NCBI GenBank assembly: GCA_947629395.1
Contig: CANRDQ010000051.1
Span: 1-6,574 of the forward strand
DNA: 6,574 nucleotides
Source of the DNA: an uncultured Bacilli bacterium
Lineage (GTDB): Bacteria > Bacillota_I > Bacilli_A > RF39 > UBA660
Reading direction: 5' to 3'
The notes below the pieces were generated by a model. The model saw only the letters and a list, made by a program, of their open reading frames with translations, was not told the DNA's origin and did no database searches. The stretch's first letter is position 1; the number at the start of each line of letters is the position of its first letter. The position numbers and the translations under genes were made by a program. Below are positions 5,526 to 6,574 of this stretch, piece after piece.

Positions 5526-6379
5526 TGATATTTGTTACACTTGGTACTCAAGATAAAAGTTTTGAAAGATTATTAAAAGCTATTGAAAAGCAAGTCAAAG
5601 AAAAAAAGATAAAAGATAAAGTAATTGTTCAAGCAGGTTCAACTAAATTTAAATCAGATTATATGGAAGTATTTGATTTAATACCTATGGATGAATTTAA
5701 TAAATTAATAAAAGAATGTGATATCTTAATTACTCATGGTGGAGTAGGTTCTATTCTAGAAGGTGTAAAAAACAAAAAAATAGTTATCGCCGCTGCTAGA
5801 GAAGCCAAATATAAAGAACATACCAACGATCATCAAAAACAAATAGTAGGTGAGTTCTCAAAAAGAGGATATATACTAGAACTTAAAGATTTTTCTAAAT
5901 TACATGAATTAATTAAAGAATCTAAAAATTTTAAACCTAAAAAATATAAAAGTAATACTGAAAATGTTACTAAGTTATTAGCAGATTATATAGAAAAAGA
6001 AAATAATACTAGTTGGTTTAATAAAGTTGTAAATTTAATAATGCATGGATTTTATGATCCTATAACATGTTTAGTAACTATTTTTATATTTTGGTTATTG
6101 ACTCTTTCTAAATGTAATATATTAATTAGTAATATTATCGCAGGTATAATAACTGTTATTTTAACATATGTAATGTTTAGAAAAGACTTTACAGGGCGTA
6201 TTAGATTTAAGTTTTTATTTAATAGACTTATAGGAATAGGAATTGAAACAGCTTTCTTATATGCTTTAGCAGAATATTGTGGTATGTGGAAGATTAAAGT
6301 AGTAGCTAGTATATTTGTCATCTTTGTTAGTTTCTTGATTTCTATTGCTTTAAGATGTTGTTCACAAGAAAAATATTAA
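5525..6379 (+). CDS. Alg13/PssE-like catalytic subunit fused to a GtrA-like membrane domain
   Basis: The 284-residue protein has two parts. Residues 1 to about 160 are an Alg13/PssE domain, the donor-binding half of a GT28-like enzyme: MIFVTLGTQDKSFERL at the start, THGGVGSILEG (70-80, the nucleotide-sugar binding loop) and a following HTNDHQKQIV segment. Residues about 166-284 form a hydrophobic region with four predicted helices (about 179-195, 199-218, 232-250 and 257-276) and a positively charged middle loop, the layout of GtrA proteins, which are linked to flipping of polyprenyl-phosphate sugars. Standalone PssE is about 160 aa, so the tail is an added domain. The ATG at 5525 overlaps the upstream stop and is served by GGAGGG at 5508-5513; an in-frame GTG at 5513 overlaps that site and is rejected. 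The Alg13 part is secure; the GtrA assignment rests on topology and resemblance. Confidence 0.85.
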   Translation: MIFVTLGTQDKSFERLLKAIEKQVKEKKIKDKVIVQAGSTKFKSDYMEVFDLIPMDEFNKLIKECDILITHGGVGSILEGVKNKKIVIAAAREAKYKEHTNDHQKQIVGEFSKRGYILELKDFSKLHELIKESKNFKPKKYKSNTENVTKLLADYIEKENNTSWFNKVVNLIMHGFYDPITCLVTIFIFWLLTLSKCNILISNIIAGIITVILTYVMFRKDFTGRIRFKFLFNRLIGIGIETAFLYALAEYCGMWKIKVVASIFVIFVSFLISIALRCCSQEKY

Positions 6380-6388
6380 TATATAATT

Positions 6389-6416
6389 AAAATGGTAATA
6401 ATTGTTACCATTTTTT
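6389..6416 (+). terminator. Intrinsic terminator of the glycosyltransferase operon
   Basis: A perfect 10-bp stem (AAAATGGTAA at 6389-6398, TTACCATTTT at 6405-6414) with a 6-base loop TAATTG is followed by further T's. It begins nine bases after the stop codon of the last gene. Confidence 0.85.
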
Positions 6417-6427
6417 ATTTAGTTAGC

Positions 6428-6456
6428 TTGTAAATAAAAGCATTTTTCTCTATAAA
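6428..6456 (+). promoter_or_regulatory. Possible sigma-A promoter upstream of the second IS end
   Basis: TTGTAA (6428-6433, four of six) and TATAAA (6451-6456, five of six) are 17 bases apart, just after the operon terminator. It has no complete gene behind it inside the window; the transcript would run into the putative IS left end at 6498. Confidence 0.35.
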
Positions 6457-6497
6457 TACCTTAGTTAAAAGTATAGGTATAAAAAGATTAAGAAGAA

Positions 6498-6574
6498 TGA
6501 TGTGAACCCTAATTAGTAGACATCAATAAAAAAGACTTATATTAAAAAGAGAAAAGTTATTTTTCTCTTTTTGT
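6498..6574 (+). mobile_element. Putative left end of a second IS3-family element, continuing beyond the window
   Basis: The 25 bases at 6498-6522 (TGATGTGAACCC, then AATTAGTAGACA) match the IRL-oriented terminal repeat of the element at the window start at 17 of 25 positions, including the TGAACCC and GACA blocks. A terminator-like hairpin follows about 20 bases further in, as is common at IS left ends. No orfA is reached before the window ends, so this could also be a solo or decayed end. The differences show it is not a second copy of the same element. Confidence 0.55.
6544..6572 (+). terminator. Terminator-like hairpin just inside the putative IS left end
   Basis: A perfect 12-bp stem (five A, GAG, four A at 6544-6555, pairing with TTTTCTCTTTTT at 6561-6572) encloses a 5-base loop (GTTAT). 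The right arm ends in a T-tract. All but the GAG/CTC core is A-T, so stability is modest. It would stop transcription entering the element from outside. Confidence 0.6.

Noticed and set aside
6052..6321. 89-codon minus-strand ORF opposite the GtrA-like domain
   Set aside because: Its hydrophobicity mirrors the membrane helices on the + strand; the + strand frame is continuous with a recognised Alg13 domain and coupled to its neighbour.
1..6574. CRISPR array, tRNA, rRNA, riboswitch or toxin-antitoxin pair
   Set aside because: No regularly spaced repeats, tRNA-like cloverleaf, conserved rRNA stretch, recognisable riboswitch core or small toxin-antitoxin gene pair was seen; all intergenic gaps are under 200 bases and explained by promoters, terminators and IS ends.

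Overview
The window is AT-rich, all confident genes lie on the + strand, and Shine-Dalgarno sites are strong. Ribosomal, lipid and coat genes sit in short operons separated by textbook hairpin-plus-U-tract terminators. A CotE-type outer spore coat protein, together with an RseP/RasP-type site-2 protease, KhpA and S16, points to an endospore-forming low-GC Firmicute of the Bacilli side (possibly an uncultured gut lineage). The genus cannot be named from this sequence. Tryptophan is encoded by TGG and no long gene needs TGA as a sense codon, so the standard bacterial code fits.

Layout. (1) 1-554: right end of an IS3-family (IS150-group-like) insertion sequence, with the C-terminal DDE catalytic part of its transposase and its right terminal inverted repeat. 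(2) 555-1233: a lone cotE-like spore coat gene with a possible sigma-K-type promoter and its own terminator. (3) 1215-1828: a perfect-consensus sigma-A promoter whose -35 lies inside the cotE terminator hairpin, then rpsP and khpA, then a terminator. (4) 1849-3801: cdsA and rseP (phospholipid precursor synthesis and intramembrane proteolysis), then a terminator. (5) 3830-6416: a three-gene glycan operon made of a GT4 glycosyltransferase, an Alg14/PssD-like subunit, and an Alg13/PssE-like subunit fused to a four-helix GtrA-like membrane domain, then a terminator. (6) 6421-6574: a short leader with a possible promoter, running into what looks like the left end of a second, related but different IS3-family element, with a terminator-like hairpin just inside it.

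How the genes work together. The core genes are ordinary, but their arrangement differs from the Bacillus layout: rpsP-khpA is separated from rimM-trmD-rplS, and cdsA-rseP lacks dxr between them and frr-uppS or proS around them. The three sugar genes probably build and perhaps help translocate a lipid-linked glycan. The most unusual items are the glycosyltransferase-GtrA fusion, the promoter embedded in a terminator, and the pair of related IS ends framing the 5.9 kb block. I saw no clear evidence of a wholly new defence or mobile system. No gene-free stretch exceeds 300 bases.
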